Assembly (NCBI GenBank): GCA_900467745.1
Contig: UBQW01000010.1
Location: forward strand, 1 to 64,000
Length of the DNA: 64,000 bases
From: Hyphomicrobiales bacterium
Lineage (GTDB): Bacteria > Pseudomonadota > Alphaproteobacteria > Rhizobiales > Rhizobiaceae
Direction of reading: 5' to 3'
Both the position numbers and the translations under genes were made by a program. Within the stretch, counting starts at the first letter, position 1, and every line of letters starts with the position of its first letter. The notes under the pieces were generated by a model that was not told the origin of the DNA, did no database searches, and saw only the letters and a list, made by a program, of their open reading frames with translations. Of this stretch, positions 26,744 to 36,762 are shown piece by piece.

Positions 26744-28285
26744 TCACGGGACTTGGCGCACGGAACCTGACCAGGACAATGCAGCGCGGCCGAGCCTCGT
26801 TCTGACCACGCGCGGCAGCGCTTCCGGCGGCAACAATTCGGCCAATGTCTTGAGCGAGTAGAGCCCCGTGGCGGCGGTGGCGGCGCAGCCCATCGATGCG
26901 GCCAGCCAAGTCGGCAGGAACTGGAAAGCGAGAAATATCAGGCCCGACATAGGAAGGTAGACCATGACGAGGATACGATTGATCGCCGAGTAGCGAAAGC
27001 CGGTATAGCGCCGCGCGATCCAGTAGACGAGAATACTGTGCCACACATAGAGGCCAAAGAAGGCGATACCGGCACCCATCGTTCCGAAGGCCTTGATGCA
27101 GATCCAGGCGAGACCGACATGAACGACCGTGGCCGCAACCTCGGTCCAGAAGAATATCCGCTGGGCGCCTTTTGCCAGAATGATGAAACCGATGGGCCAG
27201 GCCACGATGCGAAGCATCATCCCCAGGCAGATCCACCGCAAGAGATCCACGGCCGCATAAAAGGCGGGCGAGTAGAAGACATGCATGATCAGTGGGGCGA
27301 GCGTGAGCGTGGCAAGCAATCCGGGACCGGCAAGGAGCACGCTCACCTGCGTCTGTTCGTTGACCAGACGATTGCATTGGGCGTTGTCATTGGCGACACC
27401 CGTCAGCCGCGGATAAAAGTCCGTTCCCATCGCCTGCAGGATGAAGCCTGCATATAATCCACCCAGCGACCATGCGGCTTGATATAGCCCCGCCGCGACG
27501 ATGCCTGCCTCATCCAAGACCATGATGCGGATGGCGTAGGCGCTGCCGAAGGTCAGGAAGCCGGTGACCATGAAGATGAAGCCGAGCTTGAACAGGCCGG
27601 CGGCTTCGAAGCGCAGATCCTTGAACGACAGGCGGCACGGGTTGATTTCTATCTTGCGGCTGTACCACCATGACGTGGCCAGCGTCGCCGCAGCGATGCA
27701 GACAAGCGACGCAACGATACCCTCTTCACCGTAGAAGTAGATGATGGGTATGCTGATCACCGTACTGTAGAAAGCACCCAATATGCCGAGGCGTGCAAGG
27801 CTGGCGATGTCGCGCACACCCTGAACAAGGGCCGCCTGCCCTCCCGACATGACCTGAAACACGATCACGATGGACAGCAGCCGCATCGCCGTCGCATGCT
27901 GGTCGTCGCCAAATGTCCATCTGGCGATCGGCGCGGCAAGCAGCGCCATGACAAGCGTTCCGAGCAGCCCAAGCACGACCGAGATACGCCTCAGGGCAGT
28001 CGCTGTTCTGGCAATCCGATCCGGGTCGTTGCTGCCGACGGATTCGGCAATTTGGCGGACACCGCTGGCGTTCATCCCGAAGCCCGCTATGGCATGAACG
28101 ATGTCGATCGTCGCGTTGTAAAGGCCGATCAGACCCACGCCTTCAGGTCCCAGCAGGAGCGCCATCGCCTTGTTGCGAATAATCGAAAAACCGATACTCA
28201 CAACGGAGGACCCGCCGATCAGAACCGTGGATTTTAGGATCTGCGTGTAGCTTTGTCGTCCAGTCGCGTTTGCATCCCTGGCCAT
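26744..28285 (-). CDS. Polysaccharide flippase (Wzx/O-antigen translocase family)
   Basis: Inner-membrane protein of 513 residues with 12 or more hydrophobic helices of the MATE-like/MVF superfamily. It starts with the family segment ILKSTVLIGGSSVVSIGFSIIRNKAMALLLGPEGVGLIGLYN. Such proteins flip lipid-linked oligosaccharide repeat units to the periplasm. It starts at ATG 28285 (a TTG directly before is possible) and lies 91 bases after the Wza-like gene on the same strand. Confidence 0.9.
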   Translation of the reverse strand: MARDANATGRQSYTQILKSTVLIGGSSVVSIGFSIIRNKAMALLLGPEGVGLIGLYNATIDIVHAIAGFGMNASGVRQIAESVGSNDPDRIARTATALRRISVVLGLLGTLVMALLAAPIARWTFGDDQHATAMRLLSIVIVFQVMSGGQAALVQGVRDIASLARLGILGAFYSTVISIPIIYFYGEEGIVASLVCIAAATLATSWWYSRKIEINPCRLSFKDLRFEAAGLFKLGFIFMVTGFLTFGSAYAIRIMVLDEAGIVAAGLYQAAWSLGGLYAGFILQAMGTDFYPRLTGVANDNAQCNRLVNEQTQVSVLLAGPGLLATLTLAPLIMHVFYSPAFYAAVDLLRWICLGMMLRIVAWPIGFIILAKGAQRIFFWTEVAATVVHVGLAWICIKAFGTMGAGIAFFGLYVWHSILVYWIARRYTGFRYSAINRILVMVYLPMSGLIFLAFQFLPTWLAASMGCAATAATGLYSLKTLAELLPPEALPRVVRTRLGRAALSWSGSVRQVP

Positions 28286-28376
28286 CAAGGCACGCTACCC
28301 TCTAATGGCGCGCGTTCGGCATACCGCGCGAGCGAACCCGCGATACGGCCGTGGCTGTTGCGCGACGAGAGCCTGT

Positions 28377-29690
28377 TCATCGGCTTGCCTGATCCGCCCC
28401 GGGAATCGCAGAAACCTGCTCGACCGGCTTCACTGCTTGCAGGGAAGGTCGAGTTACCTTGACGACATCGCCGGGCATGAGTGCAGAAGTCTCCGATGCG
28501 GAGATTTCGTTTATCGTCCCGTTTTCCCTGCGCACGATAACGAAACCCAAGACGGGCTTCTCATCCTGCTTTACGGCTCCGCCGAGAGACGACAGACTGT
28601 CCAACACCAGTTTCTGGCTGGTCTCGCGCTTGAGCTTAAGCTGAACGAGTGCGGCTCGTTCAGACTGGAGATCTGATGCGACTTCCGTCTTTCGCTCGTC
28701 GTAAAGCGCTTGCAGATCCCTCGTCGTCTGGCTGATGCTTTGGCGGGCTCGCATAATCGCCGTGCTGATGTCCAGCCGGGTGTCTTGATAGCTTCTCAGT
28801 GCACGCTCGACCTCACCCTGCCGAGTCGCGACCACGGCGCCCTTGGCAACGAGCATCGCGGTGCTATCGACCTGCTGCTGGATGGATTTGATATTCTCGT
28901 CAGTACTTTTCGTCTTCTGTTCGAGAACGCCGATTTCTTCGTTGAGTAGATCCCGCAGCTCGGCGAACGACTTGGCTTTCCGATCAACCGCGTTCGCCCT
29001 GGCTTCGAAAATCACTTTCTCCTGATTATAGACGGCCGCGGCGAACGGATCAGCCTTGTCGGGCTGCTGCGAGAAATCGACCGAGGTCGCGCCGGCCATC
29101 TCCGCTTCCAAGCGGACAATTTTGGCGTTGCTGCGGGTGATAGCGTCGTCCAGCTCTTTCAAGCTACCGGCCAACCGCGTCACTTCGCCAGCGCCTTCAA
29201 GCGCCAGAGGCGCGCGATACTCGCCGCCGCCCAAAGCAAGCGCCTGCAATACAGTCAACCCCGAGCTAAATTTGTACTCACCGGGTTTGGATACATCCCC
29301 AACGACATACACAGGTGGATATTCAAGTATCTGGACGGTCGTTGCCGGCGCATCGACCAGTCCGATCTTTTCCTTCAAACGGTTGGCGATTTCAGCGGCC
29401 AGACCGTCGTCGTCGAGATTACCAACGGCAATGCTACCCAGCACCGGGACAGACACCGTGCCCGCATCCGAAATGGTGAAATCGCCTCCGATCGAGCCCC
29501 ATTGTTCATAGACGCCCTTGGTCGGCATCCATTGAACAACGCTCAACCTGATCTTCGTATGAGGCGGAAGCGGAGCGCTAGCGGCGACGCCGGCAAACAT
29601 CGCCGTTCCCAGCGCAAGCAGGGTTGGCAACCAACCCAGCCGCTTTGGATGATGACGACCTGTCGAAAAACACTTACGTTGCATGACCAT
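28377..29690 (-). CDS. ExoF-like polysaccharide export protein (Wza family)
   Basis: Envelope protein of 437 residues with an N-terminal signal (about 20-40). The poly-export domain covers about 45-120 and an SLBB-type segment covers about 122-175 (YVVGDVSKPGEYKFSSGLTVLQALALGGG). A long coiled coil (about 180-360) and a second beta-rich C-terminal part follow. This order matches ExoF proteins of rhizobial succinoglycan export. No lipobox Cys is evident. It is divergent from the Wzz-like gene. Confidence 0.88.
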   Translation of the reverse strand: MVMQRKCFSTGRHHPKRLGWLPTLLALGTAMFAGVAASAPLPPHTKIRLSVVQWMPTKGVYEQWGSIGGDFTISDAGTVSVPVLGSIAVGNLDDDGLAAEIANRLKEKIGLVDAPATTVQILEYPPVYVVGDVSKPGEYKFSSGLTVLQALALGGGEYRAPLALEGAGEVTRLAGSLKELDDAITRSNAKIVRLEAEMAGATSVDFSQQPDKADPFAAAVYNQEKVIFEARANAVDRKAKSFAELRDLLNEEIGVLEQKTKSTDENIKSIQQQVDSTAMLVAKGAVVATRQGEVERALRSYQDTRLDISTAIMRARQSISQTTRDLQALYDERKTEVASDLQSERAALVQLKLKRETSQKLVLDSLSSLGGAVKQDEKPVLGFVIVRRENGTINEISASETSALMPGDVVKVTRPSLQAVKPVEQVSAIPGADQASR

Positions 29691-30025
29691 GCTCGATCAT
29701 TCCTCACCGTAATGCGAAAACGCTCAACATACTGCGCACCTCGCCGAGTAATTCCTTATCGCGCACCCAGCAATATCTCGCCCAGGGACGCAGGGTTCAT
29801 TGAATTTCGTAGAATTAACATTCATTGTATTACTGCGAGAGATCAATATGCCCGTTCTACCAATATAGACTAGTTTCGTCTCATTCTCTTGGCGACAGAA
29901 AGAATATTTAATTCGCATCGATGACTAAATAACTGAATGAATCATAAATATATGCCGGTGACGACATAAATACGCACGACTCCGAACTATAAAATCATCA
30001 ATTACAAAATTATCATGCAGTCAAA
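29691..30025. other. AT-rich divergent control region of the polysaccharide export genes
   Basis: This non-coding stretch separates the ExoF-like gene (minus) from the Wzz-like transcription unit (plus). It is markedly AT-rich in 29801-30020 and likely holds both promoters and their regulators' sites. I could not pick out a convincing -35/-10 pair or a single palindrome. Confidence 0.5.
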
Positions 30026-30175
30026 TTGCCAGTAAGCGACACCCTGACCAAAGGTACTAGCAACCCGAGCGCGGCATCCACTATCGATGAACTACCCTCG
30101 GCTGGGGAACTGACCGAAAATGAACGCAAGATAAAGCACGTTCAGATTCTCAGGATCAGTCAGGCGAACTTGTAA
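30026..30175 (+). CDS. Possible 49-codon leader ORF coupled to the Wzz-like gene
   Basis: An open frame from TTG 30026 to a TAA that shares its last A with the ATG of the next gene (TAATG). It would encode 49 polar residues (starting with TTG, LPVSDTLTK..., ending RISQANL). Support comes from the coupling junction and from the weak ribosome-binding site of the downstream gene, which a coupled leader could compensate. It has no clear ribosome-binding site itself and I recognise no family. It could also be the eroded end of a former gene. Confidence 0.3.
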   Translation: MPVSDTLTKGTSNPSAASTIDELPSAGELTENERKIKHVQILRISQANL

Positions 30176-31710
30176 TGGGTGATATTGATTTTCGTTTCTA
30201 CTTGTCGATCCTGCTAAGGCGACTGCCGCACATCATCGCTCTCACCGTCGTCACGACAGCGCTTGCACTGGCGATTGCTCTGCTGATGCCAAAGTCCTAC
30301 CAGTCAACGGCAAAGATCCTCGTCGAGGCTCCACAGATTCCGACAAATCTCGTGAAGTCGACAGTCCCTACCAGCTCTCTTGAACAGCTGTTGATCCTTC
30401 AGCAGCAGATGACGACGGGCGACAATCTGGTCCAGCTCGCCGACAAGTTGGATGTCTACGGTAGCGAAAGGCAGGAGCTATCGACGGATGCAGTAATCAA
30501 GGACATGCGTTCCCGCATCACCTTTGATCAACTACCACTTGGCGACGGAGCAACGACGGTTTTCAGCATCATCTTCGAAGCTGGAACGCCGGAATTCGCG
30601 GCAAAGGCCGCCAACGAACTCGCTTCTTCGATCCTGCTGGGCAATCAACGACAGCGTACTGACCGAGCCGGCGATACGTTGCAATTTTTCAACGAAGAAG
30701 TGAAGCGGCTGGATGCCGAGCTGAATCGAATCGAGGCCGAGCTTCTTAAATTCAAGACCGATCACAGGGATACTCTTCCAGAGAGCTTGGAGTTCCGTCG
30801 GCAGCAACAGGCGAGCCAGCAGGAGCGACTGGTGGCGCTGGAACGTGAAGAAGCGGACCTCCGCGCGCGGAGAAGCTTGTTTGCGGAAAATGCCTTCACA
30901 ACAGGCAATGTCGGTCCGCTTAGCACGGAGCAGCAGATGCTCTTGGATTTGAACAAGGCCCTGGCCGAACAGCTTGCGATCTTCTCCGAAGACAGCCCCA
31001 ATATTATAAGCCTGCGATCGCGCATTGCGACGCTGCGCGGCAAGGGTGCGGCAAAGGCAACCGGTCAGGCCGGCAAACAGGGCGTGTCGGCTCTCGATCT
31101 ACAGTTGGCGGATATCGACAAGCGTCTGGAGGCGATCGACCGCGATCGCACATCGCTGACAAAGAGCATCGCCGACATCACGAAATCCGTAAGCGAAACC
31201 CCCGCAACACAAACGGCGCTGAACGTCATCGAGCGCGATCTCGGCAATATCCAGACACAGTACAACACGGCAATTGCACGGCGGGCTGAAGCATCGCTGG
31301 GCACCCAGATCGAGGCCCGCTCGGACGGCGGACGCTTCTCCTTGTTGGAGGCGGCCAAGCCGCCAGAAACGCCGGTGAAGTCGAAGCGTCGAATAGTCAT
31401 TCTTGCAGGCGCCGTTGGCGGGATCGCTCTTGGCTTAGGGCTTACGTTCCTACTCGAAATGATGAACCGCACGATCCGCAGACCATCGGAACTGAGCCAG
31501 CTCCTACAGCGTCAGCCGCTTGGCGTCATTCCGTATATCGGGTCACCGAGCGAGACGACCGGCGGCTTCTACAACAAGAGGTTTGCGGCAGCAGCCGTCT
31601 CGGCGAGCATCATCCCCGCCTTCCTCCTGATCATCCACTACTTCTATGCGCCGTTGGCGAGCGCTTTTCAAAGGCTGCTATCCGGCTTCATGAAGCCCGG
31701 TTCGATGTAA
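30175..31710 (+). CDS. Wzz-like polysaccharide co-polymerase without kinase domain
   Basis: Inner-membrane protein of 511 residues that should set polysaccharide chain length. A first membrane helix lies at about 18-37, a long periplasmic coiled-coil region follows (about 180-390, with GNV domain-like segments), and a second helix lies near 402-423 after the Pro-rich PPETPVKSKR. A third hydrophobic stretch is near the C-terminus (about 465-490). It matches the N-terminal part of ExoP/Wzc but ends without the tyrosine-kinase domain, which is encoded by the next gene. Confidence 0.88.
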   Translation: MGDIDFRFYLSILLRRLPHIIALTVVTTALALAIALLMPKSYQSTAKILVEAPQIPTNLVKSTVPTSSLEQLLILQQQMTTGDNLVQLADKLDVYGSERQELSTDAVIKDMRSRITFDQLPLGDGATTVFSIIFEAGTPEFAAKAANELASSILLGNQRQRTDRAGDTLQFFNEEVKRLDAELNRIEAELLKFKTDHRDTLPESLEFRRQQQASQQERLVALEREEADLRARRSLFAENAFTTGNVGPLSTEQQMLLDLNKALAEQLAIFSEDSPNIISLRSRIATLRGKGAAKATGQAGKQGVSALDLQLADIDKRLEAIDRDRTSLTKSIADITKSVSETPATQTALNVIERDLGNIQTQYNTAIARRAEASLGTQIEARSDGGRFSLLEAAKPPETPVKSKRRIVILAGAVGGIALGLGLTFLLEMMNRTIRRPSELSQLLQRQPLGVIPYIGSPSETTGGFYNKRFAAAAVSASIIPAFLLIIHYFYAPLASAFQRLLSGFMKPGSM

Positions 31711-31766
31711 CACGAAACCGCTGAGGATGGCCGGCTACATCGAACAAGAGAGTTAAGGCAAACCCA

Positions 31767-32552
31767 ATGGAACAGACCGTGGTATCGTCATTTTCGCAAG
31801 CGCTCCAGGAGAAGAGTAACATGTCCCCAGCGCCTTCGCGGGAAATCAGCGACCTAGCCTGGGAAAAGCTTCAGCCGTTTACCCCGGATGCGAGTCTCGT
31901 TGCGAAAAACCGTATCGTGACGGTCAATCGCTCAGACACCGCGCATACCGCCTTCGACATGATGCGCACCAAGATCCTGCAGAACATGCGGGAGAACAAT
32001 TGGACATCAGTGGCTATTACATCGCCAACACCCGGTTGCGGCAAGACCTTTAGCGCACTCAACCTTGCGTTCAGTCTGGCGAACCAGAAAGACTGCCGCA
32101 CTGCACTGCTGGATCTCGACATGAAACGTCCCCAGGTCGGCAAGACGCTTGGAATTCGCGATGCCGCATCGATGGAATCGTTCCTGCGAGGCGAGCTACA
32201 GGCCGACGACATCTTTCGGCGCCACGGAGGCAATCTCGCCATAGCCGCCAATAAACAGGCCGTCCAGTTTTCCGCCGAACTGCTACAAAGCGCCGCGTCG
32301 ACCCAGGCGCTGCAGGACATGCGTGAACGGATGCGCCCCGATGTCGTCATTTACGACCTGCCGCCGATGCTTTCGACGGACGACGTTCTGGCGTTTCTGC
32401 CGAATGTCGATTGCGTAATTCTGGTTGCTGCCGCTGAGCAGAGTACGCTCAGCGAAATCGACATTTGCGAACAGACGCTTGCCGAAAAGACAAGCGTCCT
32501 CGGCGTCGTGCTGAACAAGTGCAAGTTCAGTGCCGAAAAGTATGGCTACTGA
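31767..32552 (+). CDS. BY-kinase / CpsD-type tyrosine kinase
   Basis: Cytoplasmic bacterial tyrosine kinase of 261 residues that should work with the preceding co-polymerase. Walker A is PTPGCGKT (near 88), Walker A' is LLDLDMKRP (near 114) and Walker B is VVIYDLPP (near 193). The usual C-terminal Tyr cluster is reduced to KYGY. AAGG lies 8 bases before the ATG, 56 bases after the Wzz-like gene. Kinase activity is inferred; similar proteins can also be ATPase-only partners. Confidence 0.87.
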   Translation: MEQTVVSSFSQALQEKSNMSPAPSREISDLAWEKLQPFTPDASLVAKNRIVTVNRSDTAHTAFDMMRTKILQNMRENNWTSVAITSPTPGCGKTFSALNLAFSLANQKDCRTALLDLDMKRPQVGKTLGIRDAASMESFLRGELQADDIFRRHGGNLAIAANKQAVQFSAELLQSAASTQALQDMRERMRPDVVIYDLPPMLSTDDVLAFLPNVDCVILVAAAEQSTLSEIDICEQTLAEKTSVLGVVLNKCKFSAEKYGY

Positions 32553-32591
32553 TCGAACCAGTTCGATGCCACGCATTAAAAAGCCAGCCGG

Positions 32592-33095
32592 CTAATTTCG
32601 CTGCAGGTTGATCTCACTGGTCACGACCTGCTTACCGGATGCGGGGTCCTTGTCGACCGTTCTGATCCTCAGTGCGTTCGCGCCGGAGTGCCGGATCGTC
32701 ATGGTCGCAGCACGATCGCCGTTGACGATCCTCGACCAAGTGACCGCGAGCTCGATGGCATCGCCTCGCCTTGCGCCGTTGAGTGACGAAACCCTACCTG
32801 AGGGACCAATATAACGGCCGGAGTAGCTGCCGCCGGTAGCCGTAAGCTGCGCGGACACCGCGCGCGAAACGACCAACATACCGGTGCACTTGCCATCCAT
32901 CGACAACGCTTCACCATTGGCTTTCGACTGAAAACTACAGTTTAAATTGATCGGGGATGAGGCCGTTGTGCGCTTCATCATCCCGCCGCCGGTCCAACTG
33001 CCGGCAAGCGACTTGAGAAACGGTGCCTCGTTCGCGGTTGCACCTCCAGCAGTGCAGACAATGAGCGCGCATAAGGCGAGACGATATATCCCCAT
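32592..33095 (-). CDS. Hypothetical secreted protein
   Basis: Protein of 167 residues with a signal peptide (about 1-21, cleaved near ATA). The mature part starts with FLKSLAGSWTGGGMMKR, a lipocalin-like start (SWxGxG), and is beta-rich with two Cys. A good GGGAGGA precedes the ATG. I cannot name the family with certainty. It converges with the BY-kinase gene and is followed by none of its own strand for 400 bases. Confidence 0.75.
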   Translation of the reverse strand: MGIYRLALCALIVCTAGGATANEAPFLKSLAGSWTGGGMMKRTTASSPINLNCSFQSKANGEALSMDGKCTGMLVVSRAVSAQLTATGGSYSGRYIGPSGRVSSLNGARRGDAIELAVTWSRIVNGDRAATMTIRHSGANALRIRTVDKDPASGKQVVTSEINLQRN

Positions 33096-33199
33096 GACAT
33101 CCTCCCGAAGTCCAATCCGGGAGAATGCATGAAGACCATCAATGTTCCGCGTTTTTTCTGCGCCGCCTATGCGAAGGCGGGGAAGAACGCACTCATCGA

Positions 33200-33967
33200 T
33201 CAGACGATGGAAAGGCTGAGACGCGTTTCGTTGCCGAGAACGATGTCGATCGGGCCGCGCGACGTCAGCTCGATGGCTCCGCAGAGCGTACCGGTGGTGA
33301 TCAGGGCGCCCTTCTTCAGCGAGGTGTGCGGGCGCAGCTTGTCATTCGCGTAGGCCATCAGCCATACCAGCACGTCGTCCTTCGGATGGCGCGCGATGCC
33401 GTCATAGATCACCTGTTCACCATGCGTCACCTTAAGTGAGGTATTGCCGATGGTGTCGACGATGCATTTCGGAAGCGTAGGACCGAGAACATAGCCCTTG
33501 TTGCCGATGCGTTCGGCCAGATAGAGCAGGAACGACACCTGTCCGCTCTCCACAATGCTGCTGGCCAAAAGCTCTGCGCCAAGATGGCAGTCCGCGATCG
33601 CCGCGACGATCTCATCGCGTGTATAGTCACCGCTCTGGCGGACCGGAAGATCCTGGCCCAGGCGGACCGCGACTTCCGCCTCGAATTTCATGCCCGGACG
33701 CCAGGAAATCGACGCGCCTGAAACGGCCTCAAAATAAGGATGCAAGGGCGCGAGGACAGGCTCACCCGAGGGCGACATGGCGACCTTCCATGCGTGTGTC
33801 GAGATGCGCTCTTCGGCGGCAAGAAAATTCTGCGCATCCATCGCTTCGCGTAAAGTCGCGGGCAATGCGAAATCCGCCGTCGGCGCTTTTTCGCCTGCCT
33901 TTTCAAGGCCACTCAATCGCGCGGCCAGCGCCCGCGGATCGAAACCCTCGCCGGATGAAACTGTCAT
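33200..33967 (-). CDS. 2-keto-4-pentenoate hydratase family protein
   Basis: Protein of 255 residues resembling the MhpD/HpcG hydratase-decarboxylase family. Markers are WKVAMSPSGEP (near 60), the metal-ligand region FEAEVAVRLG (near 95) and the late LIT TGTLCGAIEL region that holds the active pocket (near 225-235). It could hydrate a 2-keto-enoate from sugar-acid or aromatic breakdown. GAGGAAA precedes the start. It lies downstream of rhaK on the same strand with an 85-base gap, so a link to sugar breakdown is possible but not shown. Confidence 0.8.
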   Translation of the reverse strand: MTVSSGEGFDPRALAARLSGLEKAGEKAPTADFALPATLREAMDAQNFLAAEERISTHAWKVAMSPSGEPVLAPLHPYFEAVSGASISWRPGMKFEAEVAVRLGQDLPVRQSGDYTRDEIVAAIADCHLGAELLASSIVESGQVSFLLYLAERIGNKGYVLGPTLPKCIVDTIGNTSLKVTHGEQVIYDGIARHPKDDVLVWLMAYANDKLRPHTSLKKGALITTGTLCGAIELTSRGPIDIVLGNETRLSLSIV

Positions 33968-34052
33968 GTCGTACTTTCCTCACCTAGTATGAAATGCGCT
34001 TCAACTCTACCGGCATTCATAGATGGCGCAAAGAGGCGATCCGGAAAGAGTC

Positions 34053-35435
34053 TTATGCTAGCGCGGCGTACCAGCATCGCCGATACTCCGGCAAGTGAAA
34101 GATCTCGCGCGGAGGAAAATGCTTCTCTTTACCTGTCATCGGAGCAATTCCGGTGAGAAGTGCGGCACCTGCGCTCGTGCCCGTCGAGCCGGGAACGGCG
34201 AACACATCCCGGCCGGTGAGCGCAGCGACCACATCGAGATAGGTCTCATTCAGCGAAAACGGCCCCTCGACGACAACGGGACCGCCGGCGCCGATCAAGC
34301 CCAGGCACGCTTCGGTCATCAGCGCCAGATAGAGGCAAACCGCCGCGTAATGTTCGCCAGCGCTCGCCGCTTCGGCGTTGACCCAGCGCCGCTCCTTGCC
34401 TTGGAATGGACCGGACCCGGGCACCACATTCGGCAAGAGCATCATGCTTTTTTCGATGACATCAGGCATGGCCGCGACCGCGTCCTCGATAGACACGGGC
34501 CCGATCTTGGCCGACAGGATTTCAAATTCGCGACCGCCCATGAAGCGCGACGACGGGACCGCCCGACCGTAGGCATCGACATTGGCAAGCGTATCGCGCT
34601 TCGGATCGAGATGGTCGAGATCGCCACCCACGCCGAAGTTGACCACCCACGTGCCTGTCGAGACGACAGCAAACGGGGCTTGCCGACTGACCAAATGCGG
34701 CAGCAGCGAAGCGTTGGAATCGTGGATGCCGCAATAGACGGGAACTGGTTTTGAGAGGCCGATCTCTTCCGAGATCTCAGGGAGCACCGGGCCGAGCGCG
34801 TCGAAGGCCGAGCGGATCGGCGCCATCAGCGGTCTTATATCAAGCGTGTCGACGAGGCTGGAGTAGCTCGATTCGCGCGGGTTCCACAGATCCGTATGAC
34901 AACCGAGCGATGTTACCTCGTTGGCCGCGATACCAGTCAGCCGCGCCGCCCAGTATTGGGCGTAGGTGACGATGGTGGCGACATTGGCGAACGCCGCCGG
35001 AAAGGCCGACTGTTGATAGTGCAGCTGCGCTCCGATGTTCAGGCCCATCGACTGGCGCGGCGAATAGGTTTCGTCGAATGATGGGCGCAGCGCCGTATAG
35101 GCGTCGATAATCTCGCGTGGATATTCTTGCTCATAATCGAGCACCGGCATGGCGAGCGTACCATCCGCAGCAAGCAGAGCGGCGCTGGCACCATGCGTGG
35201 TGATCGAGATCGCATCGAAACCGGGCGACCCGGCAAATTGCTTCAGCGCGTCGAGCGCAAAGGCCCACAGCGCCTCCACATCGTAATGCGGATAGAGACC
35301 GGATTTGACCACCACGTTCGGCGTCTTCACGACCGCAACCTCAGCGCCGGTGGCGCTCTCGAGCACAACGACCTTGGCATTCGTCTTGCCGATATCGAGA
35401 ACCGCGACGCGGGCGTAGATCTGACTTGATGTCAT
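34053..35435 (-). CDS. rhaK: L-rhamnulose kinase RhaK (FGGY family)
   Basis: Sugar kinase of 460 residues. It starts with the ATPase strand [15 protein letters not shown] and carries later FGGY motifs such as [13 protein letters not shown] (near 240) and [10 protein letters not shown] (near 260). It phosphorylates rhamnulose to rhamnulose-1-phosphate. In Rhizobium leguminosarum the RhaK protein is also needed for rhamnose uptake. It is last in rhaRSTPQUK and overlaps rhaU by ATGA. Confidence 0.92.
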   Translation of the reverse strand: MTSSQIYARVAVLDIGKTNAKVVVLESATGAEVAVVKTPNVVVKSGLYPHYDVEALWAFALDALKQFAGSPGFDAISITTHGASAALLAADGTLAMPVLDYEQEYPREIIDAYTALRPSFDETYSPRQSMGLNIGAQLHYQQSAFPAAFANVATIVTYAQYWAARLTGIAANEVTSLGCHTDLWNPRESSYSSLVDTLDIRPLMAPIRSAFDALGPVLPEISEEIGLSKPVPVYCGIHDSNASLLPHLVSRQAPFAVVSTGTWVVNFGVGGDLDHLDPKRDTLANVDAYGRAVPSSRFMGGREFEILSAKIGPVSIEDAVAAMPDVIEKSMMLLPNVVPGSGPFQGKERRWVNAEAASAGEHYAAVCLYLALMTEACLGLIGAGGPVVVEGPFSLNETYLDVVAALTGRDVFAVPGSTGTSAGAALLTGIAPMTGKEKHFPPREIFHLPEYRRCWYAALA

Positions 35436-35752
35436 GGCATATGAAAGACGGTGACGAGGTCGGTCTGGACAGGCGAATTATCCGGATTGGTGGCCATGAT
35501 ATCGCGCATATGCGCCCACCACCGCTTCATCACCGGGTGCTCCGGCAGGCTCGACAGGGTGTTGTCGCTGGTGCGCGTCAACACGCCGAACAGCGTGTTC
35601 GTCTCGCGGTCGAGATGGATCGAGTAATCGCTGGCGCCGGACTGGTGCAGCAGCTCGACCAGTTCCGGCCAGATTTCGTCGTGGCGCTTGATGTACTCGG
35701 CTTCCATGCCGGGATTGAGCGTCATCTTGAAGGCGTGTTTTTCCAGCGTCAT
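35432..35752 (-). CDS. rhaU: L-rhamnose mutarotase RhaU
   Basis: Small dimeric enzyme of 106 residues that interconverts rhamnose anomers. Typical features are [20 protein letters not shown] with the active-site His near 24, DYSIHLD, and the C-terminal [12 protein letters not shown]. It overlaps rhaQ upstream and rhaK downstream through ATGA junctions. Confidence 0.95.
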   Translation of the reverse strand: MTLEKHAFKMTLNPGMEAEYIKRHDEIWPELVELLHQSGASDYSIHLDRETNTLFGVLTRTSDNTLSSLPEHPVMKRWWAHMRDIMATNPDNSPVQTDLVTVFHMP

Positions 35753-36762
35753 TTCGGACTCATGGCTTTGATGCGGCGAGCGATGATCGGGATCGCGATG
35801 GTGATGATCAGCAGCAGGCCGATGAAGATCGACATGACGATGCCGGGAACGTTGAGCAGGCCAAGGCCGAAGGTGACGAGGCCCATGACGAAGGCGGCGA
35901 TGACGACGCCACCGATCTTGCCGGAACCGCCGAGGATCGAAACGCCGCCGAGAACGACCATGGTCACAACCTCGAGCTCCCAGCCCTGCGCGATCGACGG
36001 GCGCGTCGAGCCAAGCCGCGAGGTCAGGCAGACCGAGGCGATGCCGCTCATCACGCCCGTCAGCATGAAGAGGATGAACTTCACTCTCTCGACGGGGATG
36101 CCGGAAAAGCGCGCGGCGAAATCGTTGTTGCCGATCGTGTAAACTTGGCGGCCGAAATTGGTAGCGTGCAGCAGGATGGCGAACAGGATCGCCAACACGA
36201 TGAAGAGCACGAACTCGAAGGAGAAGACCCAGACGACATATCCCTGGCCAAAGAAGGCGAATTCCTCGGGATAGTTGCCGTAGGCCTGATCGCCCAGCAC
36301 GATATAGGAGATACCGCGAAACAGGCTCATCGTGCCGATGGTGACGACGATGGACGGCAGTTTCATCACGGAGACGAGGAAGCCGTTGAACATCCCGCAG
36401 AGCAGGCCAACGCCGACGCCGATGGCGACAAGACCCGGCGCACCGACACCCGCCTGCGCCGCGGCCCCCATGGCGGTCGAGGCCAGCGCGATGATGGCGG
36501 CAACCGACAGGTCAATCTCGCCGGATATGACGAGCAGCGCCATGGCAAACGCGATCATCGCTTTCTCGGTAAAGTTGAAGGTCGCGTCCGAGAGGTTCCA
36601 GGCGTCGAGGAAGTAGGGCGATGCCAGCGAATTGAAGATGAAGATGACGACGGCCACGCCGAAGAGCAGTACTTCCCAGCTGGACATGATCCGCTTGAAT
36701 GGCGTTCCCAGGCGATCCGGGATGACCCGTTTGTCGGTGGGCGTGGAAACGACGGTGCTCAT
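35749..36762 (-). CDS. rhaQ: Rhamnose ABC transporter permease RhaQ
   Basis: Inner-membrane permease of 337 residues in the sugar (RbsC/AraH-like) BPD_transp_2 family, with about nine transmembrane helices. It carries the EAA-like segment NPxxxx-type loop [20 protein letters not shown] before the [11 protein letters not shown] motif near 265. It pairs with RhaP to form the channel. It overlaps rhaP (4 bases) and rhaU. Confidence 0.93.
   Translation of the reverse strand: MSTVVSTPTDKRVIPDRLGTPFKRIMSSWEVLLFGVAVVIFIFNSLASPYFLDAWNLSDATFNFTEKAMIAFAMALLVISGEIDLSVAAIIALASTAMGAAAQAGVGAPGLVAIGVGVGLLCGMFNGFLVSVMKLPSIVVTIGTMSLFRGISYIVLGDQAYGNYPEEFAFFGQGYVVWVFSFEFVLFIVLAILFAILLHATNFGRQVYTIGNNDFAARFSGIPVERVKFILFMLTGVMSGIASVCLTSRLGSTRPSIAQGWELEVVTMVVLGGVSILGGSGKIGGVVIAAFVMGLVTFGLGLLNVPGIVMSIFIGLLLIITIAIPIIARRIKAMSPK

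Noticed and set aside
33134..33184. GC hairpin beside a T-run (CCGCC...GGCGG) between the secreted protein and hydratase genes
   Set aside because: The T-run precedes the hairpin on the plus strand and is an A-run on the minus strand, so the order does not fit a terminator for the hydratase gene.
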